From Chitinophaga sp. Cy-1792 (GTDB lineage: Bacteria; Bacteroidota; Bacteroidia; Chitinophagales; Chitinophagaceae), in contig NZ_VWWO01000001.1 in assembly GCF_011752935.1 (NCBI RefSeq), positions 1,860,001 through 1,924,000 of the forward strand: a stretch of DNA of 64,000 nt, given 5' to 3'. Shown in pieces: positions 54,833 through 63,952 of the stretch. The position numbers and the translations under genes are program-made. Numbering within the stretch: position 1 is the first letter of the stretch; every line of letters begins with the position of its first letter. Under the pieces are notes generated by a model. That model did no database searches. It was not told the origin of the DNA and worked only from the letters and a program-made list of their open reading frames with translations.

Positions 54833-55741
54833 TTAAAAGAATAGTTCAATCAGGTCTTTGTTCACAAAAGCACCTGCCATTGTACCGGTGGCTACTGCCT
54901 GTGCTACGGATCGGCCCATGGTCATATTATCACCACAAGCGTAAACTCCCGGAACGGTTGTACGCTGGAAAATATCTGTCTTTAACAGGCCGGATTCTGT
55001 CAATTCGCAGCCCAGGGTATTAATCAGCTCACAGCCTTGCGTAAACGGTGGTCTGGCATATATTGCCGTAACGGGAAGTTCGCTGTTATCGGCAAAGCTA
55101 ATGGTGTTGATTTGGCCGTTCTGATGATTAAATGCCGTTATCGGTTTATCAATTATGTTGATATGATGCTTTTTGAACCTGGATAATTGCTCTTCTGTGA
55201 AGTCAGGAGTGCCGTTGGTGAAAATGGTGAGATCTTTTGTCCAGTTGGATATGAGTTTCACGAATTCGTAGCCCATGTTACCATTGGCCAATATGCCTGT
55301 TGGTACATTTCGGACCTCATATCCATGGCAATACGGACAATGGATGACGGATATGCCCCAGCAAGCTGCAAAGCCTGGAATGGCCGGCATATTATCTTTC
55401 AGGCCGGTAGCAAATACCAGTTTAGTGGATTCGAAGCTTTCACCCACTTCCGTATGGACGGTGAAGCCACCTGGCAGTGGCGTTACAGCTGTCACCGCAC
55501 CTTCCCGGTAGCGTACCGAAGCGTATTTTAGTACTTCTGCTTTAGCAGCTGCTGCTATGGCAGCTGGTTTGTCGCCATCGTGGGTGATAAAGTTATGTGA
55601 ATGCGGTGTTTGCCTGTTGCAGGGTTTGCCGGCATCTATTATCAATACCCTGCGTAGCGACCTGCCCAGCGACATAGCCGCTGCCAGGCCGGCATAGCTA
55701 CCCCCAATGATAATTACATCATAATTGTCTCCTGATTTCAT
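54833..55741 (-). CDS. Thioredoxin-reductase-like FAD-dependent oxidoreductase
   Basis: A 302-residue protein from ATG at 55741. An N-terminal FAD motif (YDVIIIGGSYAGLAAAMSLGR), then ATGLKDNMPAIPGF, CPYCHGYEV (the CxxC-containing TrxR-like centre) and a C-terminal ACGDNMTMGRSVAQAVATGTMAG flavin-binding end. The ordinary TrxR NADPH motif GGGDxAxE is replaced here by ANGNMGYEFV. It is the small 'NAD(P)/FAD-dependent oxidoreductase' group rather than TrxB proper. The redox partner is unknown. It is divergent from the DoxX gene and has an operator-like palindrome in its promoter. Confidence 0.87.
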   Translation of the reverse strand: MKSGDNYDVIIIGGSYAGLAAAMSLGRSLRRVLIIDAGKPCNRQTPHSHNFITHDGDKPAAIAAAAKAEVLKYASVRYREGAVTAVTPLPGGFTVHTEVGESFESTKLVFATGLKDNMPAIPGFAACWGISVIHCPYCHGYEVRNVPTGILANGNMGYEFVKLISNWTKDLTIFTNGTPDFTEEQLSRFKKHHINIIDKPITAFNHQNGQINTISFADNSELPVTAIYARPPFTQGCELINTLGCELTESGLLKTDIFQRTTVPGVYACGDNMTMGRSVAQAVATGTMAGAFVNKDLIELFF

Positions 55742-55762
55742 ATTTCCCGTTTTTCGTGGCAA

Positions 55763-55801
55763 CAAATTTATATAAAAATAAACAAATGCAACAGTGTTGC
55801 A
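55763..55801 (-). promoter_or_regulatory. Promoter with palindromic operator for the flavoprotein gene
   Basis: A -7 element TAAATTTG on the minus strand (55763-55770), with TTG 18 nt upstream (55789-55791). The -33 region overlaps a perfect 15-bp palindrome, TGCAACA-G-TGTTGCA (55787-55801), which would place a bound repressor over the promoter. Confidence 0.5.
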
Positions 55802-55881
55802 AATAATTAATTTGAAATGGATATTAAAAAATGTCCATGCTTATGTGATTTTAGTCCATCGAAGGGATAACATTCGGTCCC

Positions 55882-55889
55882 TAATTTTG
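55882..55889 (+). promoter_or_regulatory. Candidate -7 element for the DoxX gene
   Basis: TAATTTTG fits TAnnTTTG, 25 nt upstream of the ATG. Confidence 0.4.
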
Positions 55890-55914
55890 TATCCTATTTA
55901 GAAAACTTAACATC

Positions 55915-56295
55915 ATGCAAAACACAAACAAACTGGCATTTTTGATTCTTCGCATAGGTATTGGATTACTATTCCTGACATTTGGTATCATGAAAATAAT
56001 GGGTGGACCCGCTATGTGGGCATTTCTGGGTGGTACCTTGAAAATAGTTGGTATTAATTTCTGGCCGGAGGCCTTTGGATTGGCGGCTACATTGGCAGAA
56101 CTGATTGGCGGGCTTGCACTGATCAGCGGATTTTTTGTAAGGCCTCTGTCTATCGCGTTACTGCTGACAATGATTGTTGCTACGCTGTTCAAAATATCTG
56201 CCGGGGCACCTTTCGCTGAAACATCCTATCCATTGACGATGGTGCTGGTAACCTTGTTTTTTGCGCTGAACAAAGGTAAGTACACTAATAATTAA
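55915..56295 (+). CDS. DoxX family membrane protein
   Basis: A 126-residue protein with four membrane helices. [23 protein letters not shown] is the typical DoxX opening and [23 protein letters not shown] is the conserved helix 3 region. DoxX proteins act in membrane redox or quinone-linked processes; the exact substrate is unknown. It is divergent from the flavoprotein gene, and such flavoprotein/DoxX neighbours are frequent. Its stop codon overlaps the convergent metalloprotease stop by about 4 nt. Confidence 0.9.
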   Translation: MQNTNKLAFLILRIGIGLLFLTFGIMKIMGGPAMWAFLGGTLKIVGINFWPEAFGLAATLAELIGGLALISGFFVRPLSIALLLTMIVATLFKISAGAPFAETSYPLTMVLVTLFFALNKGKYTNN

Positions 56296-57167
56296 TGCTG
56301 CAGGGCGGCATCTTTTTTTAAGAGCGCTTCATCGCCTTCCAGCTGATAGTGGTGAAAGAATTTCAGCAGCTGTTGCTGACGCTGTTCATTGTTGTAGGAA
56401 ACAGCTAAAGAAAGTTTCTGCTGGCATACAGCACAGAGGCGGGCAGGTGTACGGTCCGTTTCTTCCAGGCCATTAGTGCCATTCATGGTGCATTTCGCAT
56501 GAGTACAATGATGCATGGAAAACATGTGGCCAATTTCATGTGTGCTGATGATCAGTAATCTGCGTAGCGCCGTTTTAAAGTTGGTACTATCCAGGTGAGA
56601 TTCCTGTAATCTGTAAATCGAGGAAACGCCCACCTGGTCATTATAGGAAGCGAGCCCAAAGACGTAATTCCAGCTGCTTTGAGGATAGAGGTCTTTTGCA
56701 CTGATAGCCAGCAGTACGATAGCGTCTTTGGGCTTTTTACTTTTTACAATGCTGTCGAGCAGATAGCTGGCCAGCAATTGAATGTGATTATCATCTCCAA
56801 ATGTTCGCATTGCTGTTTGTGGTACATTATCGTCGATACCTGGAAGCACGATGGTTTTCAACTGAAAAAACAGTGCGTTATACTCACAGGTAGCGGCGAT
56901 CATTTCTTTTTGTAATACCCCGAAATCTCCAACAGGTAAAAGGTAAATTACGGACCTTTCTGCAGATGCTTTTACCGGATGTATAGCCTGATATTCCTTC
57001 CATGTCTGTCCTTTTTCTTTATGTATATATAGCCAGTCTCCGTGTTGTGGTACCGGCAGCGGAATATCGTTTTTAGCGATCCTGTCGAAATAGGTGTTTC
57101 GTTTGTTGCAGCTACAAAAACAAATAGCTAAAGCAATTATCAACAGGCAATATATTTTGGAGATCAT
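56292..57167 (-). CDS. Archaemetzincin-like zinc metalloprotease lipoprotein
   Basis: A 291-residue protein. The lipobox is [10 protein letters not shown] (cysteine near 18-20). The metal site reads [19 protein letters not shown], that is HExxHxxSxxHC-x4-CxM, followed by an [10 protein letters not shown] pair. This matches archaemetzincin/AmzA except that the usual Gly of HExxHxxG is Ser. Expected to be a membrane-anchored aminopeptidase-like enzyme facing the periplasm; substrates of the family are poorly known. Gene stands alone on its strand and runs into the DoxX stop codon. Confidence 0.88.
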   Translation of the reverse strand: MISKIYCLLIIALAICFCSCNKRNTYFDRIAKNDIPLPVPQHGDWLYIHKEKGQTWKEYQAIHPVKASAERSVIYLLPVGDFGVLQKEMIAATCEYNALFFQLKTIVLPGIDDNVPQTAMRTFGDDNHIQLLASYLLDSIVKSKKPKDAIVLLAISAKDLYPQSSWNYVFGLASYNDQVGVSSIYRLQESHLDSTNFKTALRRLLIISTHEIGHMFSMHHCTHAKCTMNGTNGLEETDRTPARLCAVCQQKLSLAVSYNNEQRQQQLLKFFHHYQLEGDEALLKKDAALQH

Positions 57168-57421
57168 TACGGTATAGGTTATAGCAACTATTTTATCAAT
57201 TTAATAAAAAAAGATAAATGGGAAGATGTTTTGTTTTATAAGAACATGCTATCCTGCCGCAGTATCTATTTTGATGAGTGGTCGAAAAACCCTAATGTGT
57301 GACGCTGGGCTATGCCTGAATAATGCTACCTTTTCAAGGAATTTGTTGTATCGATGGCTACCACTTACCCCCGCATGGTGAAAGCCCGTAGCTATTTTAT
57401 TCCCCACCCAAAAAACACTAA

Positions 57422-58528
57422 ATGAAAAAGACAATCCTTGCTTGTACAATTCTATTAATGACTATTGTTGCTCAGGCACAATTCACCAACCTGCCTAGTG
57501 GCGATAATAAACGTGCTACGGTGAGTGAAGGTGTAGGTATTACACAGGTATCTATTAATTACAGTCGCCCGGGTGTAAGAGGAAGAGAAGGGCATATCTG
57601 GGGCGGAGTGGTACATAAAGGTTTTGCCAACCTGGGCTTTGGGCCTTCCAAGGCTGCGCCATGGCGCGCGGGTGCAAATGAAAATACGACCATCACTTTT
57701 TCCACAGATGTAAAAATTGATGGTCAGCCATTGGCAGCAGGCACTTATGGATTCTTTGTTGCCTATGATCCCAATGAAAGTATGTTGATTTTTAGCAAAA
57801 ACTCCAGTTCCTGGGGTAGCTTTTACTATGATCCTAAAGAGGATGCATTACGCGTAAAGGTGAAGCCGGTAACACTGGATAAAAGCCAGGAATGGCTCAG
57901 ATATGAGTTTGCAGATGAAACACCTTCCAGCGCTACCGTGATGCTGGAGTGGGAAAAGCTGGCGATTCCCTTTAAGATTGATGTGGACCTGGTAGCAACA
58001 CAGATTGCCTCTTTCCGTAAGGAACTTCGCGGTACCAGTGGCTTCATCTGGCAAACATGGCATACCGCAGCCAGCTTCTGTGAGCAAAACAATACTAACC
58101 TGGAAGAGGCGCTCTTATGGTCAGATTCCGCTACCAGTCTTGGAACCGGAGGCGCTCAGAGCTTCCAGGCATGGAGTACGAAAGCGGGTATCCTGGATAG
58201 TCTGGGCCGTAACCAGGAAGCGATGGCTGCGATGAAAAAGGCCTTGCCCTATGGTAATGTCAATGAGCTGTATTTCTATGCCAGAACCCTTGCTCATCTG
58301 AGAAAAGGGAAAGAAGCATTCGAGATCTTCAAAATGGATTACGATAAACATCCGGATGAATTCATTACCAATGCTGGTATGGCACGTGGATATTCTGCCC
58401 TGGGAGATTTTAAAAAAGCCCTGGGCTACGCACAGAAAGCCCTGGCGCAGGCGCCTGATCCTGTTAACAAAGACCGCCTTGAAAAAATGGTGAAAACATT
58501 GCAGGATGGCAAGGATATAAATTCCTGA
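57422..58528 (+). CDS. DUF2911 protein with C-terminal TPR repeats
   Basis: A 368-residue exported protein. After a signal peptide (MKKTILACTILLMTIVAQAQ) the DUF2911 domain spans about 25-180: ITQVSINYSRPGVRGREGHIWGG, PWRAGANENTTITFSTDVKIDG and AGTYGFFVAYDP are its hallmarks. TPR-like helices then fill about 200-365 (EALLWSDSATSLG, ARTLAHLRKGKEAFEIFKMDYDKHPDEF, GYSALGDFKKALGYAQKAL). Function of DUF2911 is unknown; it is common in Bacteroidota and normally lies outside the cytoplasm. A strong terminator follows. Confidence 0.9.
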   Translation: MKKTILACTILLMTIVAQAQFTNLPSGDNKRATVSEGVGITQVSINYSRPGVRGREGHIWGGVVHKGFANLGFGPSKAAPWRAGANENTTITFSTDVKIDGQPLAAGTYGFFVAYDPNESMLIFSKNSSSWGSFYYDPKEDALRVKVKPVTLDKSQEWLRYEFADETPSSATVMLEWEKLAIPFKIDVDLVATQIASFRKELRGTSGFIWQTWHTAASFCEQNNTNLEEALLWSDSATSLGTGGAQSFQAWSTKAGILDSLGRNQEAMAAMKKALPYGNVNELYFYARTLAHLRKGKEAFEIFKMDYDKHPDEFITNAGMARGYSALGDFKKALGYAQKALAQAPDPVNKDRLEKMVKTLQDGKDINS

Positions 58529-58557
58529 AGCTATTCGGTATTTTCCAGTTCTCAAGT

Positions 58558-58588
58558 AAAAGCTCACTTCTAAAAAGTGAGCTTTTTT
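58558..58588 (+). terminator. Terminator after the DUF2911 gene
   Basis: A perfect 10-bp stem (58560-58569 with 58575-58584), 5-nt loop and six T. Confidence 0.9.
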
Positions 58589-58628
58589 GCGTTACTTGCA
58601 TTTCCAGATTCTGGTTTACACTGTACAT

Positions 58629-59936
58629 ATGAAAATTACACTATTACTTTCCATCAGTATATTGACAATCCTTTTAGCGCCTGCAATTGGAATGACGGTT
58701 GCCGCACAATCTGCCGGCACTGTGCTGCCAATAAAAAAAATACCCAATGATACGCTCCTGGAAGCTTACAAGCAATCTATCAGCGACGTGTCACATGGAA
58801 AGTATCTGGACGCTTCTTTTGGTCTGCTCAAAAGGTTGGGGGTAGAAAGTATTGATCAGATAGATGATGCCGATGTTGTGGACCAATGGGCACAGGTGAT
58901 GTCTGCGATAACAGGGATTCCTTCATTCAACAAGGCTAAAGGGGCTGACTTTCACGTACCGGAAGAGCAGGTCTCAGATTTGCGGATGGCCAAAGCAATC
59001 CCGGCTATCGATGAAATAGTCAGGCGTGCGCGTGATACACGTATTGTTATTCTTAATGAAAATCATCTGGACCCACGTGGTCGTGCCTTCGGCCTGGAGG
59101 TTGCGAAAGCCCTGAAACCGTTGGGATATACAGTGCTGGCTGTTGAAGCGCTAAGACCATATGCTGATGACCAGGAAGCGCGGCTTAAAATGGAGCAACT
59201 TTCGAAGGATGGCATAGTTAGAGGGGCGGGTGATTTTTATAGTGGATACTATTTTGATGATCCTGTATTTGCTGATTTTATCAGGCAATCGCTGGCGATG
59301 GGATACCGTCCGGTGTCGTATGAAACAGCAGGTAGGGGATACACTGATCAGGAAAGGGAACAGGCACAGGCAGAGAATCTTATCCGTCGCGGGGTACAGC
59401 CGTTCCCTGATAGTAAAATACTCGTTTATGTGGGCGAACGTCATGCCGCTGAGCATCCTTTGCTGAATGAAGAAAAGCCATACCTTAAAATGGCCGCCAT
59501 TCTTAAAGATAAAACAGGCATTGATCCACTGACGATCGATCAGGCCGGATTATCCCCGGTGCCTATGAACCGACCGGATGTTGATCTCTATAGCATCGCG
59601 GTATCAAAAACTTCGGGGCAATCTGTTGTATTATTGAAGGACGGAAAACCTTTAACCGCGGGTCTCTTAGCTGGAGCAACAGATTTACAGGTAGTTCATC
59701 CTCCTGTTAAACTAATCAACGGACGGCCTGACTGGTTGTTGAAAATGAACCGTTCTCCTGTTAAGGTTCCACGTAATCTCCTGCCGCAATCAGGTATCCG
59801 CCTTGTGCAAGTGTTCGTGGATAATTCGGCTACAGATGCCCGGCCAATAGATCAGGTACTGATCACAACTGGTAAAAAGCCCGCAGTCTTGATGTTGCCG
59901 GATGTTAAAGTACGTTATGCCGTACAAAATTTTTAA
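58629..59936 (+). CDS. Exported EreA/ChaN-like fold protein, function unknown
   Basis: A 435-residue protein from ATG at 58629, which gives the signal peptide (MKITLLLSISILTILLAPA). The stretch ARDTRIVILNENHLDPRGRAFGLEVAKALKPLGYTVLAVEAL is the H-containing beta1/loop seen in the erythromycin-esterase and ChaN-like superfamily (GExHxxPxxR). ILVYVGERHAAEHPL later supplies a second conserved His. An unassigned C-terminal region (about 330-435) follows. Possible roles are haem binding or an esterase-like hydrolase; neither is shown. It may share an mRNA with the next gene, 36 nt downstream. Confidence 0.6.
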   Translation: MKITLLLSISILTILLAPAIGMTVAAQSAGTVLPIKKIPNDTLLEAYKQSISDVSHGKYLDASFGLLKRLGVESIDQIDDADVVDQWAQVMSAITGIPSFNKAKGADFHVPEEQVSDLRMAKAIPAIDEIVRRARDTRIVILNENHLDPRGRAFGLEVAKALKPLGYTVLAVEALRPYADDQEARLKMEQLSKDGIVRGAGDFYSGYYFDDPVFADFIRQSLAMGYRPVSYETAGRGYTDQEREQAQAENLIRRGVQPFPDSKILVYVGERHAAEHPLLNEEKPYLKMAAILKDKTGIDPLTIDQAGLSPVPMNRPDVDLYSIAVSKTSGQSVVLLKDGKPLTAGLLAGATDLQVVHPPVKLINGRPDWLLKMNRSPVKVPRNLLPQSGIRLVQVFVDNSATDARPIDQVLITTGKKPAVLMLPDVKVRYAVQNF

Positions 59937-59972
59937 GACCAATCATCTATATTCAATCTGTCAAAGCTTTTT

Positions 59973-60995
59973 ATGCGATTTCTTGTATTTATATTACTGT
60001 TTATTTCCATTGACGTATCAGCCCAGTTTGCCAAACCTGGGGAGGAATATATCCGTTCCAAAGAGGGACGTAATGTATGGGAGAAAAATACGATCATCTG
60101 GCACTGCATAAAAGCCTTGAAAGCAGATGCCAATAACCAGGAAGCTGTAAAGGTCTGCACCTGCCAGGCGGAGCAACTTGACAGGTATTTTCCTATGGCG
60201 AAAATAAAGAAATATGAACGTTTGTATCCTCATTTATCTTTAACGAAACTTTTAGAAGAAGATGTAGCATTACAGCAACGTATCGAGGACTGCTACAGTA
60301 CCATTTCGCAAAACAATCTTTTTTTCTCACCGCTTCAAATGACGACCTACCGGGATTCTATGGCAGCGTATATCCGGGAGAATACAAAGGAAAAACTGGA
60401 TGAAAGCAGAATAAATAGCTATTGCGATTGTGCGGTATCTATTATGGCGAAACGGAAAATTAATGCAGAAAGTGTTAAGGATATAAATGATCCTAATTCT
60501 ATGTTGTTTAATGAAATTGCCTATAGTTGCGGCGGATATCCCTATAAAAAAATATCTCCTACCCATGCCTGGAAAGTAGCAGATAGTCTGGATGTAAACG
60601 GTAGCAAAAGGATCGACTCTGTTGATGTAATCACTGTTGGCGGTATGACGAAACTGAAAGTGAAAATAGGCCCGGTGGTAAACGTATGGATGCTGGATTG
60701 CGGAGCTACTGATATGCTGGTGTCGGACACCATGATGAATAAATTGCTTCAACTGAAACTGGTATCTAAAGATGATTTCCTGGGACAGCAAACCTATACC
60801 CTGGCCAATGGAAGGATACTGCTTTGTGATGTATATAAAATCAATCATGTCCAGGTAGGGAAGTTTACTGTTGATAACCTGGTTATTGGTGCATCCAAAG
60901 AAGCTGATAGCTTTCTGCTGGGAAAGACTTTCCTTAATAAATTTCGGCGTTGGTCCATTGATAATCAGCGGGAGCAACTAATTCTGGAGAAATAA
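59973..60995 (+). CDS. Exported retropepsin-like aspartyl protease with cysteine-rich N-terminal domain
   Basis: A 340-residue protein with a signal peptide (MRFLVFILLFISIDVSAQ). Residues about 30-185 contain three or four cysteine pairs (VCTCQAEQL, EDCY, SYCDCAVSI, YSCGGYP). The last part (about 215-340) resembles gag-like retropepsins: VNVWMLDCGATDMLVSDTMM with Asp242 in the D-x-G position, and GKTFLNKFRRWSIDNQREQLIL at the end, where the family has the ILGxxFLxxF strand. The active-site triplet is DCGAT rather than the usual D[TS]GA[ST], so catalysis is plausible but unproven. Confidence 0.65.
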   Translation: MRFLVFILLFISIDVSAQFAKPGEEYIRSKEGRNVWEKNTIIWHCIKALKADANNQEAVKVCTCQAEQLDRYFPMAKIKKYERLYPHLSLTKLLEEDVALQQRIEDCYSTISQNNLFFSPLQMTTYRDSMAAYIRENTKEKLDESRINSYCDCAVSIMAKRKINAESVKDINDPNSMLFNEIAYSCGGYPYKKISPTHAWKVADSLDVNGSKRIDSVDVITVGGMTKLKVKIGPVVNVWMLDCGATDMLVSDTMMNKLLQLKLVSKDDFLGQQTYTLANGRILLCDVYKINHVQVGKFTVDNLVIGASKEADSFLLGKTFLNKFRRWSIDNQREQLILEK

Positions 60996-61061
60996 TTTAT
61001 GTAGCTCATATGGTCTCTGCATCTTCAGATTTTGCAGAGACCATATTTTTTTATTTATGTG

Positions 61062-62048
61062 CTATTTCATTTGCACCTTCCCAAACAATTCCTCATTAAA
61101 TTCAAAATTCACATTGGCACTTGTATCGGCAAGTATTTTTTTTGCCAGAATAGCGCTGGCTGGGTATAATGAGCTGAAATGATCTTTGTTTTTTATCTCG
61201 AATAAATGAACGAGTGGCAGTTCATATTTTTTTACATATTTATTTATTCTACGTAGTTCCTCAATATTACTCCTTTCAGGATCATTCCCTTCCAGGATAT
61301 AAGTTGGCGTGGCTATGTCAATTAACCAGCATATGGGTGAGCGCATCAGCGATTCATCTTCATTGTTGAAATCATAGGTAAGCGCATCCGGGCCATAGCT
61401 CACCACATAGGAAACCGGTGCAAAGCTAAAGACAGCCCTGAACTTATTGGTGACTTCTGCGACAAGCAGCACTTTGGTACCACCGGTACTGTGTCCGCCA
61501 AGGTAGATACGATTAGAATCAATTCCTTTTTGTTTGGCAAGGAAATCTCTCGCAGCAATAATATCATCTATTTCACCTAAAAAAGATTCGTCGTGACCGG
61601 GGTTCATTTGCCCACCACGTTGTGAAGGATACATGGTTATCAGGCCACTTTTTCTGAAAACAGATGCTGTCTGGTCATTTTCTGTATCTGCTGGTTCCCA
61701 TACCGGGTCCAGACCATTGCCAAAGCCACCGGTAATCCAGATGATGGCAGGGTGCAGTTTCCCGTCATCTGGTATTTTACTCAGGTATGCATCCATATTA
61801 CCTATTTCTGTTGGAAAAGACACGAGAGAAAGGATGTTGGGAGGAGGAGCTATGGTATGGGTTCCCATACGTTGAAGCTTAATCAACCTGGTTTTGAAAC
61901 CCTTCCGCGCTGTGCGGAATGAAAGGTCCACCGGCGAGGCAGCTGTTAAGTCAGTGTTTGTTGCTTTGTTATTGGAAGGAGGCGTGCCACAGTGCATAGT
62001 GCTAAGTATAGCCAATGCCAGCAATGCATTCGTAAGAAGAGGTTTCAT
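61062..62048 (-). CDS. Alpha/beta hydrolase lipoprotein
   Basis: A 328-residue protein from ATG at 62048. The signal peptide ends ILSTMHC, a lipobox-like site. Fold motifs: HPAIIWITGGFGNG, LITMYPSQRGGQMNPG, DIIAARDFLAKQKGID, YLGGHSTGGTKVLLVA with the nucleophile Ser, SFAPVSYVVSY, and a late NKDHFSSLYP with the candidate catalytic His. It fits dienelactone-hydrolase/prolyl-oligopeptidase-like enzymes of the cell envelope. Substrate unknown. The next gene upstream is an S41 peptidase on the same strand 62 nt away, so the two may be cotranscribed. Confidence 0.82.
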   Translation of the reverse strand: MKPLLTNALLALAILSTMHCGTPPSNNKATNTDLTAASPVDLSFRTARKGFKTRLIKLQRMGTHTIAPPPNILSLVSFPTEIGNMDAYLSKIPDDGKLHPAIIWITGGFGNGLDPVWEPADTENDQTASVFRKSGLITMYPSQRGGQMNPGHDESFLGEIDDIIAARDFLAKQKGIDSNRIYLGGHSTGGTKVLLVAEVTNKFRAVFSFAPVSYVVSYGPDALTYDFNNEDESLMRSPICWLIDIATPTYILEGNDPERSNIEELRRINKYVKKYELPLVHLFEIKNKDHFSSLYPASAILAKKILADTSANVNFEFNEELFGKVQMK

Positions 62049-62110
62049 TAGTATAGGATTTACTTGATATTTCAAAACCTGGAAAGATAAGAAAAGCCTG
62101 CATGTAGAAG

Positions 62111-63796
62111 CTATTTATTTGCAAATTCAATTGCTTTAGCGAGTACAGGATCACGATTTCCGATGGCATCTGCTACCGTATACTTTACCGCTATGTCAAT
62201 TGGGATGCCTGTTCGCTGGGTCTCACGGCCATCAGGAAAATAGATCCCTAAACCTGAAAAAGCTATCTTGTACCCACCAGGAAGAACCGTTCGGGTCACA
62301 TTACCATCTGCTCCTGCTGTTTGGTTTCCTATTACCGTTACGTTTCGGGATGTGAGCAAAGTCATACAGGCCCATTCTGCTGCGCTTTGGGTACGGCTGT
62401 CTACCAGCAATATGATTTTTCCGCTGTAAGGATTTGGGTTGTGTCTTCCAACCAGTGAAAATGGCGTACCCTCATTCGATACCATGTAGTTGAATCTGCC
62501 CGGTAAACTGAAATCAGGATAGGTGTTTCTGGCATATATTGCTGGCTGGCAGAGCAGGTAACCAGGAACCTGGTATGTTCCTGTTCCGTTTTCCGGATAG
62601 TTGCGCATATCAAAGATGATCGCTTTGGTATTCAAAACAGCATTCATGACACTATCCAGGTTTTGGCGGTTGAGATTACTAAAATACACATAACCGATAT
62701 TTCCTTCCAGTACCTTAGCCGTTATCTTGCTGTTCATCTGGAAAAAATCAGCATAGTCTTTTAAAAAATCCCTTTCTATTTGTTGCAGTACTAAGTTGAT
62801 CTTCTTTCCTTCTTTGTTGATGCCGCTATATAGTGCCTGCGCTGAATGGGTGTTAAGTATAAAGGCATGCATGGATTTGAGCTTGCCGCCGGCATTCGAT
62901 CCGGGTACATAGTCCCAATATGTTTTGATCAGGCGGGAGATGGGAATACCGTTAACAGCTACCAGTGTTGTGCCTGCCTGGAACCTGGTATCCTTTACCA
63001 GTGTACTGTCGATAATTTTTGTTACGACAGCTTTCCCTTCGATCAGACGGAAATTAAAAGGAGGCATGTATTTACCTGCAATTGGTTTGTATACTTCTGG
63101 CCATAATCCTCCATGTGAGTCGTTTATAGCGGCCGCCATTTGCGCGATCGTCCGATAATAGGAAAGTGTATCACTGGCTTTTACCATCATGGGAATCATT
63201 TCCTGCAGTACTTTATCCCATGGCTTGCCTATCGCATATTTGTAAGGATAGTAGTAGTTGATCACATTCCAGAATCTGAAAAGCCCCAGCAAGCGGTAGT
63301 TGACATCGGGAAGCAACATGTCTTTATATGGTTGCTCATTAGGGGTAGCAACAGTGCTGTCCATATCATCACCCGGATGTGCATAGTAGTTTTTTCCCCT
63401 GTGAGGATGAGTGGCTATATAATGGAGCTTTTCTTTCTGCGTACCACTCAGATATTTCGCACGTCTGATCCAGGAAATATCATAGTTGCGGTATCTTACT
63501 GAACGATCAGTTTCGGGCGAATAATACGCAGCCGTATCATTGCCAGCCGCTGCTAACATACCATCAATTGCTTCATGGAAGCGATTAATATCCCTGGCGG
63601 ATAAAATATTATCTATGCTGACGATCAATAAGCTGTCCCAATTATGTTTGCCACTGGCAATCTCAGGATGATAGTATTTTAATGATCCCCATGTCCTGCA
63701 TAGCTCACTAAGCTGAAGATATTGTGTTTTAGATTGTCCAAAAGCAGTTGCCGCTGACAGGAACAAAATCAGCATGATGACATAATTTCTTTTCAT
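62111..63796 (-). CDS. Exported S41 family peptidase
   Basis: A 561-residue protein with a signal peptide (MKRNYVIMLILFLSAATAFGQ). A PDZ-like segment is seen around 275-330 (GTTLVAVNGIPISRLIKTYWDY). The catalytic region follows: NIGYVYFSNLNRQNLDS, AIIFDMRNYPENGTG, then IILLVDSRTQSAAEWACMTLL, whose QSAAEW contains the nucleophile Ser, and IGNQTAGADGNVTRTVLPGG. It is a tail-processing-type protease of the periplasm, longer than the S41 protein at 48801 and unrelated in its N-terminal half. Probably the first gene of a two-gene unit with the alpha/beta hydrolase. Confidence 0.88.
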   Translation of the reverse strand: MKRNYVIMLILFLSAATAFGQSKTQYLQLSELCRTWGSLKYYHPEIASGKHNWDSLLIVSIDNILSARDINRFHEAIDGMLAAAGNDTAAYYSPETDRSVRYRNYDISWIRRAKYLSGTQKEKLHYIATHPHRGKNYYAHPGDDMDSTVATPNEQPYKDMLLPDVNYRLLGLFRFWNVINYYYPYKYAIGKPWDKVLQEMIPMMVKASDTLSYYRTIAQMAAAINDSHGGLWPEVYKPIAGKYMPPFNFRLIEGKAVVTKIIDSTLVKDTRFQAGTTLVAVNGIPISRLIKTYWDYVPGSNAGGKLKSMHAFILNTHSAQALYSGINKEGKKINLVLQQIERDFLKDYADFFQMNSKITAKVLEGNIGYVYFSNLNRQNLDSVMNAVLNTKAIIFDMRNYPENGTGTYQVPGYLLCQPAIYARNTYPDFSLPGRFNYMVSNEGTPFSLVGRHNPNPYSGKIILLVDSRTQSAAEWACMTLLTSRNVTVIGNQTAGADGNVTRTVLPGGYKIAFSGLGIYFPDGRETQRTGIPIDIAVKYTVADAIGNRDPVLAKAIEFANK

Positions 63797-63952
63797 ACCC
63801 CAATATTAATCCAGCTATATTCCAATGATATTTTTTTTCGATGAACACTGATTCCTGCTTGCCGGACAGATATCTCATTCACTTCGACCAGTGAAACAGC
63901 AGGTTCGGCTAAAAATTTTCCTGAACTTATAAATGATGTTTAATTTAGAGGA

